Below are positions 8,100 to 17,125 of a DNA stretch of 64,000 nt, piece by piece. Made by a program: the position numbers and the translations under genes. Within the stretch, counting starts at the first letter, position 1. Each line of letters starts with the position of its first letter. Source of the DNA: Stella humosa (lineage in GTDB: Bacteria; Pseudomonadota; Alphaproteobacteria; ATCC43930; Allostellaceae); the NCBI RefSeq assembly GCF_006738645.1, contig NZ_AP019700.1, positions 4,260,001 through 4,324,000 on the forward strand, read 5' to 3'. Below the pieces are notes generated by a model. It was not told where the DNA came from and did no database searches. It saw only the letters and a list, made by a program, of their open reading frames with translations.

Positions 8100-8978
8100 A
8101 TGGCGATCCAGTTTCGCAAAGAGGCCATGGAAGCGCTCCTGCGGCCGGAGTCGCTCGACGAAGCCATCGAGGTGACGCCGCCGGCCGTCTGGGCGACGCT
8201 CGCCGCCGCGGCGCTGGTGGTGGCGGCCGCGCTGGTCTGGGCCTTTGCCGGCACGGTGACGACGCGCCTTCCGGGCGAGGGCGTGGTCGCATGGTCCGAC
8301 GGGCGACAGAGCTTCGCCGTGGCGCCGGCCGCTGGGGTGGTCGTCGCGGTGACCGCGGCTAAGGGAGAGGCCGTGGCGGCGGGGACCATCATCGCGCGGC
8401 TGGCCGTGGCCGCCCTCTCGCGGCGGGTGCTGGAGGCCGAGGCGCGGCTCGCGGCGCTCGAGGCTGCACCGGCGTCCGCGGGGGGCGACGTCGCAAGCGC
8501 GCGCGGCGATCTCGCCGCCGCCCGCATTGGTCTCCAGGAGGCGAGTACCGTGCGCGCGCCCTTCGCCGGCAACCTCGCCGCCATGCTGGTGCCGGTCGGC
8601 GGCATCGTGTCGGCCGGCGCACCGGTGGCGCGTCTCGATGAGCGCGGGGGCGAGCTTCTCGTCCGGGCAACGCTGGCCGATCCGCGCGCCCAGGTCGTCG
8701 CGCCTGGCATGGACGTGCGCGTCTCCATGGCGGGACTGCCGGAGCGGGAGGCGGCGGCCATTCGCGGAACGGTGCGCGCCGTGCGCCGCGCCGGGGCCGG
8801 GGAAACGGGTGTATCCATCGTGGTTGCGCTCGTCCGTGACGCTGCCGGCGCCCCCGTCTGGACGACGACGCCCGCCCGTCCGGCGCCGCTCGCGGCCGGC
8901 GACGCGGTCACGGTCGCCATCACCGTCGAGGAAGTCCGGCCCATCGACCTCCTCGTCCCCTCCAGCCGGAACCGCTGA
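8100..8978 (+). CDS. HlyD-like periplasmic adaptor of the NHLP secretion system
   Basis: A 292-residue membrane-fusion protein. One N-terminal membrane segment (about residues 30-55, VWATLAAAALVVAAALVWAF) is followed by a biotinyl/lipoyl-like half (GEGVVAW, VAPAAGVVV), a short alanine-rich coiled hairpin (EAEARLAALEAA) and the second half (VRAPFAGNLAAML). Membrane-fusion proteins of this kind bridge an inner-membrane ABC exporter to the cell exterior. GGAG lies about 6 bases before the ATG at 8100. Its stop is 3 bp before the C39-ABC gene, so they are co-translated. It is on the short side for the family, and the coiled hairpin is brief. Confidence 0.85.
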   Translation: MAIQFRKEAMEALLRPESLDEAIEVTPPAVWATLAAAALVVAAALVWAFAGTVTTRLPGEGVVAWSDGRQSFAVAPAAGVVVAVTAAKGEAVAAGTIIARLAVAALSRRVLEAEARLAALEAAPASAGGDVASARGDLAAARIGLQEASTVRAPFAGNLAAMLVPVGGIVSAGAPVARLDERGGELLVRATLADPRAQVVAPGMDVRVSMAGLPEREAAAIRGTVRAVRRAGAGETGVSIVVALVRDAAGAPVWTTTPARPAPLAAGDAVTVAITVEEVRPIDLLVPSSRNR

Positions 8979-8981
8979 GCC

Positions 8982-11129
8982 GTGGCGCGCGTGAGGACGC
9001 CGACGGTGCTGCAGATGGAGGCGGTGGAGTGTGGTGCAGCCTCCCTCGCCATCATCCTCGGGCATCATGGCAAGTGGGTGCCGCTCGAGGAGCTCAGGGT
9101 CGCGTGCGGCGTGAGCCGCGACGGGGCAAATGCGCAGATGCTCCTCAGGACCGCCCGCACCTACGGGATGGATGCCAAGGCGTTCCGCTACGGGATGGAG
9201 AACCTGTCGAAGCAGGCGATGCCCGTCATCGTCTTCTGGAACTTCAACCACTACGTCGTCGTCGAAGGCATCGAAGAACGCCGGGTCTTCATCAACGATC
9301 CCGCGACCGGTCCGCGCGTCGTCGGGCGGGATGAGTTCGAGCGCAGCTATACCGGCGTGGCGCTCCAACTGACGCCGGGCGAGCGGTTCACGCGGTCGGG
9401 GCGTCCGCCCAGCCTCTGGGGCGCCGTCTGGGGCCGGCTTCGCGGCGAGCGGGCGACGCTGGCCGCCTTCGCGCTCGCCAGCATCCTGCTCGCCGTCCCT
9501 GCGGTCGTCACGGCGGCGCTCGCCCGCATCGTCATCGAGGCGGTCGTCGCCGGCCGACAGGGCGATTGGGCGGCTGCCCTCGTCGCTGTCTTCCTCATGA
9601 CGCTTCTCCTGCAGGTGGCGCTGACGCTTGCGCTCGAGGCGATCCTGCGGCGGCTCGAGGCGAAGCTCGCCGTCACCGGCGCTTCGCGTCTTCTCTGGCA
9701 CCTGGTAAGGCTGCCTTTCACCTTCTTCACCCAACGGATGCCGGGCGACCTCGTCAGCCGCCTGCGCTCCAACGATACCATCGCCGCCTTGGTGGGTCGC
9801 GAGCTTGGGGCGACGGCGGCGGGGCTGACAGGCGCGGTCGTGTTCGTCGCGGTGATGGCGGCGATCTCGCCGCTGGCCGCGCTTGCGACCGCGGTCCTGT
9901 CCACCGCCTCGGTCGTCGTCACGCTATTCGCCCAGCGGCATATCCGGAACGCCAGCCTCCGGCTCGAGATGGACGAGGCGAAGGTGTTCGTGGACACCGT
10001 CGTCAACATCCACGGGATCGAGACGATCAAGGCGGCGGGGATCAGGCAGGGGGCGTTCCACCGCTGGGCCGGCCACCACGCGACAACCGTCAACGAGGAA
10101 CAGCGCATCGGTCGGCACAATGCCCTCCTGGGCGCCCTCCCGCCGCTCACGTCGGCGTTGATGGTGACGGCGGTGCTGGCACTCGCCGCCTTCCAGGCCA
10201 TCCAGGGCGCCCTCGGCCCAGGGGACCTCGTGGCGGTTCTCACGCTCCTCGTCTTCGTGCGGGCGCCGGTGCAGCGCCTCGCCGCCTTCCTGGCCGAAAT
10301 GGAGGCGGCGCGCAGCGCCCTGACGCGGATCGACGATGTCCTGGCCTATGCGCCCGACCCCGTCTTCACGCTGCCCCCGCCGCCGGTGACGGCGATAACC
10401 GGCCGGGCGCGACTATCCGGGCGGATCGAGCTCAGAGGCGTGACGTTCGGCTACAATCCCAACAGGCCTCCCCTCGTCGAGGGCCTCGACCTGGTGGTCG
10501 CCCCTGGCCAGCGGATCGCCCTGGTAGGCGGCACGGGGAGCGGGAAGTCGACCGTGGCGCGGCTCGTCGCTGGCCTCTATCGCCCGTGGAGCGGGACGAT
10601 CCTGTTCGACGGCATCCCGATGGACGAGATCCCGCTCTGGCTGCGCCGCCAGTCCATCGGCTGGGTGGACCAGGAAGTCGCCCTCTTCACGGCTACCGTG
10701 TTGGAGAACCTGACCCTGTGGGATGCGACGGTGCCGGAGGAGGTGGTCACGCGGGCCGCCCGCGACGCGGCCATCCACTCCACCATCGCGGCCCGCCCCG
10801 GCGGCTACGGCCTCCGCGTGCAGGAGGGCGGGACCAATTTTTCCGGCGGGGAGGCGCAGCGGCTTCAGATCGCGCGCGCCTTCGCGCTCGACCCCTCCAT
10901 CCTCGTCCTCGACGAAGCGACGAGCGCGCTCGACCCGCTGGCCGAGCTGGAAATCGACGCCAATCTCAGGCGGCGCGGCTGCACGGCCATCATCGTCGCC
11001 CACCGTCTGTCGACGATCCGCGACTGCGACGAAATCATCGTCATGGACGGCGGCAAGCCGGTCGAGCGGGGAACGCACGAGAGCCTCTACGCAGCCGGCG
11101 GGCGCTACCGCGACCTCATCCAGGCCTGA
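8982..11129 (+). CDS. C39 peptidase-ABC exporter of the NHLP RiPP system
   Basis: A 715-residue fusion in three parts. Residues 1-135 are a C39 double-glycine peptidase with a complete triad: Cys17 in VECGAASL, His90 in NFNHYVVV and Asp106 in INDPATG. About 145-430 is a six-helix ABC membrane domain. About 470-715 is the ATPase, with Walker A GGTGSGKST, signature FSGGEAQR and Walker B ILVLDEATSALD. The protein should cut the leader after Gly-Gly and export the core peptide across the inner membrane. It starts with GTG at 8982, three bases after the adaptor's stop. All catalytic motifs are intact, so the system looks functional. Confidence 0.95.
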   Translation: MARVRTPTVLQMEAVECGAASLAIILGHHGKWVPLEELRVACGVSRDGANAQMLLRTARTYGMDAKAFRYGMENLSKQAMPVIVFWNFNHYVVVEGIEERRVFINDPATGPRVVGRDEFERSYTGVALQLTPGERFTRSGRPPSLWGAVWGRLRGERATLAAFALASILLAVPAVVTAALARIVIEAVVAGRQGDWAAALVAVFLMTLLLQVALTLALEAILRRLEAKLAVTGASRLLWHLVRLPFTFFTQRMPGDLVSRLRSNDTIAALVGRELGATAAGLTGAVVFVAVMAAISPLAALATAVLSTASVVVTLFAQRHIRNASLRLEMDEAKVFVDTVVNIHGIETIKAAGIRQGAFHRWAGHHATTVNEEQRIGRHNALLGALPPLTSALMVTAVLALAAFQAIQGALGPGDLVAVLTLLVFVRAPVQRLAAFLAEMEAARSALTRIDDVLAYAPDPVFTLPPPPVTAITGRARLSGRIELRGVTFGYNPNRPPLVEGLDLVVAPGQRIALVGGTGSGKSTVARLVAGLYRPWSGTILFDGIPMDEIPLWLRRQSIGWVDQEVALFTATVLENLTLWDATVPEEVVTRAARDAAIHSTIAARPGGYGLRVQEGGTNFSGGEAQRLQIARAFALDPSILVLDEATSALDPLAELEIDANLRRRGCTAIIVAHRLSTIRDCDEIIVMDGGKPVERGTHESLYAAGGRYRDLIQA

Positions 11130-11133
11130 CGTG

Positions 11134-14055
11134 ATGACGGCTTCATCCACCCCAGTGCCCGCCGTCATCGCGTCGTCCGGGGCGCCACGCGTCCTCACCG
11201 GGCGCCGGGCGCTGGCGGTCGGCCCGGGCGAAGGGCTGTGGCGCGTGGTGGAGGGGACCGTCCTCGTCTTCGCCGTGGCGGCGCCTGCCCTGCATGGCGA
11301 GGGGGAAGACAGCCGTGCAGGCGACCTGCGGCGGCACCTGCTGTTCACGGGCGCGCCGGGGGACGTTCTGCCCGCCATCAACGTGCCGGCGGCGAGGGCG
11401 GGCGCGGCGACGGCCTTCGAGATCCTCGCTTTCGGCGCTCCGCGCGCCACCGTGGAGCCGATGGCGGCCGCCGATCCCGCGGCGCTCGATCGCTGGGTCG
11501 GCGCCCTCAGCGCGGCCGCCGCTCGTCTCGTCCACCCGCAACCCTTTGCAGACGCGCGCGTGGACGCGCCGGGCCCGGCGAACATGCGCGCCGGCGTGCG
11601 CACGGGCGGCCCGTCGGGCGGGGTCCTGTGGATCGAGGGCGCCGGTGCGGCGGCGTTTCTCGACGTCGCCGACTGCGACGCGCGCCAGCCATTCCCGCTC
11701 GCCGGCGCGGCCTGCCTCACCACCATCGCGCCAACGCCCGAGGCTTACGCCTCCACCACAGCCGAGGTGGTCGCGGACGGGCGGTGGCGGGACGGTCTCG
11801 CCCGCTTCCATGCGGCGTTGTTCGACGCCTATGGCACCAACCTCGCCCTGGCCCTCGCCGACGAGTACAACCGCGCGCGAGAGCGGACGGAGCGGGAAGA
11901 GGATGCCGTCGCGGAGAGCCTTGCGACCGCGCGCGCGATCTTCGGTGACGCCGGGCCGAAGCGGAGCCCCGCCGGCGACGGCGACCCTCTCGTGCGCGCC
12001 GTCGCGGTCATCGCGACCGCTCTTGGCGCCCGTCCACCCGTGCCCGATCCGCTCGACGACGATCTGCCCACGCCCGAACGGGTGGAGCGCCTCGTCGCCA
12101 CGTCGGGCCTTGCCCAGCGCGCGGTGACGCTGAGGGACGGATGGTGGCGCCGCCGGACCCAGGCGACGCTCGCCACGCTCGACGACGGCACACCCCTGGC
12201 ACTTCTGCCGGCCGGCCGCAATGGGATGCGCGCCATCTTCGGCGACGGCCGGCCGGGCGGGCGTGTCGGCAAGGCTCTGGCGGCCCGCATCGACCGCCGC
12301 GCCACTGCCCTCTATCCGACCCTGGAGGCAAGGCAACTCGGCGCCCGCGACCTCCTCGCCATGGCGCTCGCCGGCAGCGGGGCGGATGCCCGCGCCCTCC
12401 TTCTCCTCAGCCTGCTGGCGGCCATCCTCGGCGCAGCGCCACCCGTCGCGCTTGGCTATCTCGTGGAGGTGGCGATTCCGCTCGGGGAGCTGCGAGCCGT
12501 CACGGTGACGGCCGTCGTGCTCCTGGTCGCGGGCGCGGCGACGGCGCTTCTCGAATATGCCAGGAACCTCTCGCTCGTCCGGATCGAGACCCTTGCCGAG
12601 GCGTCCGCCCAGCCTGCGCTCATGGACCGCGTCCTGCGCCTTCCGCTGGCTGCCTTCCGCGAGATGTCGGCCGGAGAGATGACGCAGCGCACGCTTGGCG
12701 TCACCGCGATGCGTCGCCTTCTCGCGCGGAGCGCGGCGACGGGCGTCGTCGGCGGTGTGTTCGCCGCCGCAAACCTCGTCGTCATGGCGGCAGCGAGCCC
12801 GGCGCTCACGCTCGCCGCGCTCGCGGTGACGGGGGCCGCGGGCGTGGTGGTGGCACTGGCCGTCGCCGCCGTCCTGACGAGCCAGCGGATGGCGCTGGCA
12901 GTGAACGGTGTCGCGGCCGGCATTTCCCTCCAGCTCCTGCGCGCGATCGACAAGATCCGCGTCGCGAGTGCCGAGCGCTCCGCCTTTGCCACCTTCATGG
13001 GCTATTACGCACGCGAGCGCGCGCACCTCGCCCGGAGCCGCCGTGCCGAAGCCGTCGTCGCCGTTGCCGCCGGTGTAACGCCGCTCGCCGGGGTGCTGGC
13101 GGTCTTCTCCCTCGTGGCGCTTGCGGGCGTCTCGATCGGGACGGGGGCATTTGCCGTGTTCCTCGCGGCATTCGTCAGCTTCACCCTCGGCCTCGTAGTT
13201 CTCGCGCGGACGAGCGCGACGGTACTCGCTGCCGTCATCCTGTTCGAGCGCCTGGCACCCATCCTCGCAGCGGCGGCAGAGGTGCCGGCGGGCGCGCGCC
13301 ATCCGGGCCGCCTGTCGGGCTCAGTCCAGGTCGATCGCGTCAGCTTCTCCTATGCGCCGGACGGGCCGAAGGTCATCGACGAGGTCAGCCTCTCCGTTGC
13401 GCCGGGGGAGTTCGTCGCCCTCGTCGGTCCATCCGGCTCCGGCAAGTCCACGCTGCTTCGCCTCATGCTCGGCCTCGCGCGCCCAACGGTGGGTGGCGTC
13501 TTCTACGACGGCAGCGACCTCTCCCACCTCGATATCGACGCCGTGCGCCGGCAGTTCGGCGTGGTCCTGCAGGACGGCAAGCTGTTTCCAGGCCCCATCC
13601 TCGACAATGTCCGCACCCACGCGCGGGTGGATGTCGACGCGGTCTGGCGTGCCCTGCGCCTCGCGGGGATGGAGCGGGACGTGCGGGGCATGCCGATGGG
13701 CCTTCACACCGTCATCAGCGATGGCCGGTCGTTGTCGGGCGGGCAGCGCCAGCGCCTGCTGCTCGCGCGCGCACTCGTGTCGCGGCCGCGAATGTTGTTC
13801 CTGGACGAGGCCACGAGCGCGCTCGACCAGACGACCCAGGCCGAGATCGCCGCAAACATCGACCGCCTCGACGTGACCCGCATCGTGGTCGCGCACCGCC
13901 TCTCCACGACACGCAACGCCGACAGAATCCTCGTGATGGCGAAGGGGCGGGTGGTGGAGGAGGGAACCTACGAGAGCCTGATGGCCGAGGGCACCCTATT
14001 CCCTGCGCTGGCCCGCCGCCAGCTCGCCGGGGTGGGCGAAGCGGACGAGGGCTGA
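11134..14055 (+). CDS. second ABC transporter protein of the NHLP RiPP system
   Basis: A 973-residue ABC half-transporter with a long N-terminal extension of about 330 residues before the membrane domain. The extension carries a sensor-like beta-rich stretch near its start. Membrane helices lie around 420-700. The ATPase has Walker A GPSGSGKST, signature LSGGQRQR and Walker B MLFLDEATSALD. There is no C39 peptidase domain. Paired ABC proteins of this kind, one with and one without a peptidase, are the normal exporter of NHLP clusters. The ATG at 11134 lies 4 bp after the previous stop, with an in-frame GTG at 11131 as alternative. It is the last gene of the run, and mobile-element debris begins about 100 bp downstream. 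Confidence 0.92.
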   Translation: MTASSTPVPAVIASSGAPRVLTGRRALAVGPGEGLWRVVEGTVLVFAVAAPALHGEGEDSRAGDLRRHLLFTGAPGDVLPAINVPAARAGAATAFEILAFGAPRATVEPMAAADPAALDRWVGALSAAAARLVHPQPFADARVDAPGPANMRAGVRTGGPSGGVLWIEGAGAAAFLDVADCDARQPFPLAGAACLTTIAPTPEAYASTTAEVVADGRWRDGLARFHAALFDAYGTNLALALADEYNRARERTEREEDAVAESLATARAIFGDAGPKRSPAGDGDPLVRAVAVIATALGARPPVPDPLDDDLPTPERVERLVATSGLAQRAVTLRDGWWRRRTQATLATLDDGTPLALLPAGRNGMRAIFGDGRPGGRVGKALAARIDRRATALYPTLEARQLGARDLLAMALAGSGADARALLLLSLLAAILGAAPPVALGYLVEVAIPLGELRAVTVTAVVLLVAGAATALLEYARNLSLVRIETLAEASAQPALMDRVLRLPLAAFREMSAGEMTQRTLGVTAMRRLLARSAATGVVGGVFAAANLVVMAAASPALTLAALAVTGAAGVVVALAVAAVLTSQRMALAVNGVAAGISLQLLRAIDKIRVASAERSAFATFMGYYARERAHLARSRRAEAVVAVAAGVTPLAGVLAVFSLVALAGVSIGTGAFAVFLAAFVSFTLGLVVLARTSATVLAAVILFERLAPILAAAAEVPAGARHPGRLSGSVQVDRVSFSYAPDGPKVIDEVSLSVAPGEFVALVGPSGSGKSTLLRLMLGLARPTVGGVFYDGSDLSHLDIDAVRRQFGVVLQDGKLFPGPILDNVRTHARVDVDAVWRALRLAGMERDVRGMPMGLHTVISDGRSLSGGQRQRLLLARALVSRPRMLFLDEATSALDQTTQAEIAANIDRLDVTRIVVAHRLSTTRNADRILVMAKGRVVEEGTYESLMAEGTLFPALARRQLAGVGEADEG

Positions 14056-14177
14056 CTCCCGGCCGAGCCACGGGCGAGCGGCGACGTGGGAGATGCCATG
14101 GCGGCGCGCCTAGGAATGTGTGTCTGAATAATTGGTTATTGCTCGACGGCGGGAGGGAAGCCTGATTCGCTGTCGTC

Positions 14178-14408
14178 ATGAGCAAGACGTTCAGGCCATG
14201 GGAAGTGGATCAGGGTTGGCTTCTGTCGTTCTCGCTGCATGAGTTCGTGCCGGCGGGGCACGCGGCGTATTTTCTCCGTGACACGGTGCGCGAGGGGCTC
14301 GACCACTCGGCGATCATGAGCTGCTACGCCGAGGAGCGCGGCTATCCGCCCTATCACCCGGCCATGATGGTGGCGCTGCTGCTCTACGGCTACAGCCGTG
14401 GGGTCTAG
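14178..14408 (+). pseudogene. truncated IS1182-type transposase, N-terminal fragment
   Basis: The 76 codons start normally (MSKTFRPWEVDQGWLL) and match the N-terminus of IS1182-type transposases, through HPAMMVALLLYGYSRG. They then run into a stop where the full protein would continue for several hundred residues. The break at about 14405 is the junction to unrelated DNA. The DDE catalytic part is missing, so this is dead. Confidence 0.8.
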
Positions 14409-14419
14409 CGCCCCGCGAC

Positions 14420-14593
14420 ATGCCCGTCGAATACGTGCTGGTGGACCGGCTTGCCCATGAGAAGACCATGACCGCTGGCGACAGGCGGCCGGAAGTCATG
14501 AAGCTTCACGCCGAGATCCTCGCCGGAGAGCTCGACGACATCCGGGCGGGCGACGGCCTGCCGAACGTCAGCGTGACGCTGCGGGTGGCCTGA
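14420..14593 (+). CDS. small 57-residue open frame, unrecognised
   Basis: An ATG at 14420 opens a 57-codon frame starting MPVEYVLVDRLAHEKT and ending NVSVTLRVA. It has a balanced, charged composition and no obvious motif. It lies exactly between two transposase fragments and may be the surviving tail of a larger gene rather than a real small gene. It has no ribosome-binding site worth noting. Confidence 0.3.
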   Translation: MPVEYVLVDRLAHEKTMTAGDRRPEVMKLHAEILAGELDDIRAGDGLPNVSVTLRVA

Positions 14594-14677
14594 GCCGAGA
14601 GAGGGCGGCGCCGGTTGGAGTGCCGCCTCCGTTCGTTTCGGTGCTGGGATTCCCCTGGGCTGGGAGGAGCGGAGCCG

Positions 14678-14698
14678 ATGAAGGCGTCGAAATTCACG
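14678..14698 (+). pseudogene. IS3-type orfA, first seven codons only
   Basis: ATG at 14678 after GGAGGAGCGGAG opens MKASKFT, the usual first residues of one IS3 orfA subgroup. The frame then runs straight into the IS256 left end (GGGACTGTCTGGAATTCC). It looks like an IS3 element interrupted by the IS256 insertion. Confidence 0.45.
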
Positions 14699-15234
14699 GG
14701 GGACTGTCTGGAATTCCGTGTGGGGCGGCCATAGTGGATCGCAGGAGGTCCACCGATGGCTCGACGCAAAGCACCTCATATTCCTGACGCGCTTCTGGAC
14801 CAGTTGCTGGCCGGAGCGGACCCGAAGACGGCCTTCGATGCCGACGGGCTGCTTGATGGCCTGAAGAAGGCGCTGGCCGAGCGGGCTTTGAACGCGGAGA
14901 TGGACCACCACCTAGCGAACGAGGACGCGGGGAACAGCCGCAACGGCTACGGCCGCAAGACGGTGACGACCGAGAGCGGGCGGATCGAGCTGGAGATCCC
15001 CCGCGACCGGCAGGCGACCTTCGACCCGCAGCTGATCGCCAAGTATCAGCGGCGCTTTCCGGGGTTCGACGACAAGATCGTGTCGATGTACGCCCGCGGC
15101 ATGAGCACCCGGGAAATCGCGGGGCAACTGCGCGAGCTCTACGGCATCGAGGTCTCGGCCGACCTCGTCAGCGCCGTCACCGACGCCGCTTTGGAGGAGG
15201 TCGCCGCTTGGCAGGTGCGGCCGCTGGAGTCGGT
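14698..15234 (+). mobile_element. truncated IS256-family element, left part
   Basis: The left end begins with a GGGACTGTCTGG inverted-repeat-like sequence at about 14698, and the transposase starts at 14756. The right part and right end are gone, replaced by an IS3 element at 15235. Confidence 0.7.
14756..15234 (+). pseudogene. IS256-family transposase, N-terminal fragment
   Basis: The frame opens with MARRKAPHIPDALLDQLL after an AGGAGG site. It follows the IS256 (mutator-type) pattern through GNSRNGYGRKTV, LEIPRDRQATFDP, MYARGMSTREI and LRELYGIEVSADLVS. About 160 of the usual 400 residues remain. The frame is cut at the IS3 left end, and the last residues of the open frame come from IS3 sequence. 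The catalytic Asp-Asp-Glu region is missing, so the protein cannot be active. Confidence 0.85.
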
Positions 15235-15252
15235 TGACCTGACCCCCGATCC

Positions 15253-16185
15253 TCATCCAGTCGAAAATAGAGTCCGGCGGTGATGTGAACCGTTGTCGTC
15301 GTTGGTGGCAAGAGGCCGGGGCGTGGAGCCCTGGCGTAGCGCAGCGCCCCGGCCGGCAGCGCCGCTGGACAGAGTGTCGGCATAGGCCTCAGGGGTGAGC
15401 CACCCGAGGCTGGAATGGGGGCGTCGCTGGTTGTAGTGGCGGCGCCAGTCTTCGAGCGTCGCCCGGGTATGCGGGAGAGATACGAATAGGGTCTCGTTCA
15501 GCAGTTCGTCCCGCAGCCGGCCGTTGAAGGCTTCGATGAACCCGTTCTGCTGGGGCTTGCCCGGCGCGATGTAGTGCCAGCCGACACCCGTCCGATCCGC
15601 CCAGGCGAGGATCGCGTTTGAGGTCAGTTCGGTACCGTTGTCGCTGACGATGGTCGTTGGCCGGCCGCGCTGGGCGACCAGGCGGTCCAGCTCCCGGGCG
15701 ACCCGCGTACCGGATAGCGAAGTGTCGGCCACCAGCGCCAGGCACTCCCGGGTGCAGTCGTCGACCACGGCGAGGATGCGGAACCGCCTTCCATCCGTCA
15801 GTTGGTCGGCGACAAAGTCCAGGCTCCAGCGCTGATTGGCCGTCGTCGGCAGGGCGATCGGCGCCCGCGTTCCCATCGCCCGCTTGCGGCCACCCCGCTG
15901 CCGGACCGTCAGCTTCTCCTCGCGATAGAGTCGCTGCACCCGCTTGCGGTTCACCGCATGGCCCTCCCGGCGCAGGAGCACATGCAGCCGGCGATAGCCG
16001 AACCGGCGTCGTTCCTGGGCAAGGGCCTTCAGCCGGTCGCGCAACGCCCCGTCGTCCGGCCGCGTCGCAGCGTACCGCACGCTGCTCCGGTCGACGCCGA
16101 GCACCCGGCACGCCCGCCGCTCGCTCATGGCATAAGCCGCCCGCAGATGGGCGGCGGCCACGCGCCGTGCGGCGGGCGTCACCAC
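15253..16185 (-). CDS. IS3-family transposase, OrfB
   Basis: A 310-residue rve-type integrase. The DDE residues are visible in [17 protein letters not shown] and GFIEAFNG. A helix-turn-helix-like HTH_21 segment ([20 protein letters not shown]) precedes the core. It overlaps the end of orfA by 7 bp at a run of six A followed by G on the coding strand. That is the usual slippery site where a -1 ribosomal frameshift makes the OrfAB transposase. The protein appears intact. It is about 70 percent similar by eye to the copy at 33303-34232 but clearly not identical, so the two copies came from different insertions. Confidence 0.93.
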   Translation of the reverse strand: MVTPAARRVAAAHLRAAYAMSERRACRVLGVDRSSVRYAATRPDDGALRDRLKALAQERRRFGYRRLHVLLRREGHAVNRKRVQRLYREEKLTVRQRGGRKRAMGTRAPIALPTTANQRWSLDFVADQLTDGRRFRILAVVDDCTRECLALVADTSLSGTRVARELDRLVAQRGRPTTIVSDNGTELTSNAILAWADRTGVGWHYIAPGKPQQNGFIEAFNGRLRDELLNETLFVSLPHTRATLEDWRRHYNQRRPHSSLGWLTPEAYADTLSSGAAGRGAALRQGSTPRPLATNDDNGSHHRRTLFSTG

Positions 16186-16445
16186 TTTTTTCCCAGCAGA
16201 TCCTTCAACGCCGCGTTGTCCAGCATGGTGTCGGCCAGCATCCGCTTCAGCCGCGCGTTCTCGTCCTCAAGGCTCTTCAGCCGGCGGGCCTCCGACACGC
16301 CGAGCCCGCCATACTTGGCCTTCCACTTGTAGAAGGTCGGCGAGCTGATCCCATGCCGGCGGCACAGCTCCGTCACCGCCACGCCAGCCTCCTGCTCGCG
16401 AAGCACCCCGATGATCTGCTCTTCCGTGAACCGCGATCGCTTCAT
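16179..16445 (-). CDS. IS3-family OrfA, DNA-binding subunit
   Basis: An 88-residue protein starting [21 protein letters not shown]. It has a transposase_8-type helix-turn-helix ([21 protein letters not shown]) and a leucine-zipper-like tail (LKSLEDENARLKRMLADTML). It binds the element's ends and supplies the N-terminal part of the frameshifted OrfAB fusion. It ends LLGKKW at the slippery run shared with orfB. It looks intact. Confidence 0.93.
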   Translation of the reverse strand: MKRSRFTEEQIIGVLREQEAGVAVTELCRRHGISSPTFYKWKAKYGGLGVSEARRLKSLEDENARLKRMLADTMLDNAALKDLLGKKW

Positions 16446-16509
16446 CCGTCCGTCCCCTCGTTGGGCCGGACGCTACATTCAGGTGGAGGAGGTTTCGGGG
16501 GTCAGGTCA

Positions 16510-16893
16510 GACGAGCGCCGCGCCCTTGCCCTCCCCCGGACAGATCGCGCCGACGATTTAGGCCGACTTGGTTCGGTGGTCGTGCGGCACGGCTCGGCCT
16601 GATGCCGCGCCGTGCCCAGCGCCGGGTGACGCCGGGTCTTCTGGCCGACCCTGGCTTCGTCCTGGAACCAGACCTCTATCCCCGGCCGGTGCTTCGGCGG
16701 CCTTCGCGCGCGAGAGGTGCGCCAGGAGCGCGGGGACCTTTTTTTGAACGTCTCCCCGGCCTGCGGGTCCTGCGCGTGATGGTGCGGTCGCGCCGACAGC
16801 TTGCGAAGGCCCATCGCCCGCAGCCGCTCGCTCATCGTCTGCTTCGACAGGCTCACTCCGAACGTCTCCTGGATCCACCGCGCCAAGCCCGGC
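16510..16893 (-). pseudogene. IS630 transposase fragment, frameshifted
   Basis: The minus strand closely matches the middle of the intact IS630 at 30363-31534: WIQETFGVSLSKQTMSERLRAMG, then a run of seven A, then EVWFQDEARVGQK. Both the left and right ends are missing. The left part was lost at the IS3 boundary, and the similarity stops near 16893. The roughly 230 bp beyond, up to the kinase stop at 17126, have no recognised content. Confidence 0.8.
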
Positions 16894-17125
16894 GGCTTCG
16901 CTGTTCGAATCGTCGGCATGGTCGTCGTCGACGAAACGGACGGCGATCGAGTTGTCGCCGGACTGCGCTTCCATCTCAGCCGCCCAGTGGCGAGCGCCCA
17001 CCACGATTGCTCGGTCCGGAGCACTTGCAATCGACATTCGAAGTCAATCTGCCCTCCTGCCCGTCGAAAGCAGTACAAGGCACTCTCTAGCGTATTTGGT
17101 AGATCCAGCGATGTGCGATGTAAAT

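Larger units (their letters stand above)
15235..16509 (-). mobile_element. complete IS3-family element (IS407-like), copy 1
   Basis: A 1275-bp element bounded by a perfect 15-bp inverted repeat, TGACCTGACCCCCGA at 15235-15249 and its complement at 16495-16509. It carries orfA and orfB on the minus strand. There is no matching target duplication: the left neighbour is an IS256 fragment and the right neighbour an IS630 fragment. It therefore probably reached this position by recombination or deletion rather than simple insertion. Confidence 0.9.

Noticed and set aside
8046..9734. 562-residue minus-strand open frame
   Set aside because: It is antisense to the HlyD-like and C39-ABC genes, and its composition is that of a GC shadow.
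11143..13302. 719-residue minus-strand open frame
   Set aside because: It is antisense to the ABC protein at 11134-14055, with arginine/glycine-rich composition and no domain.
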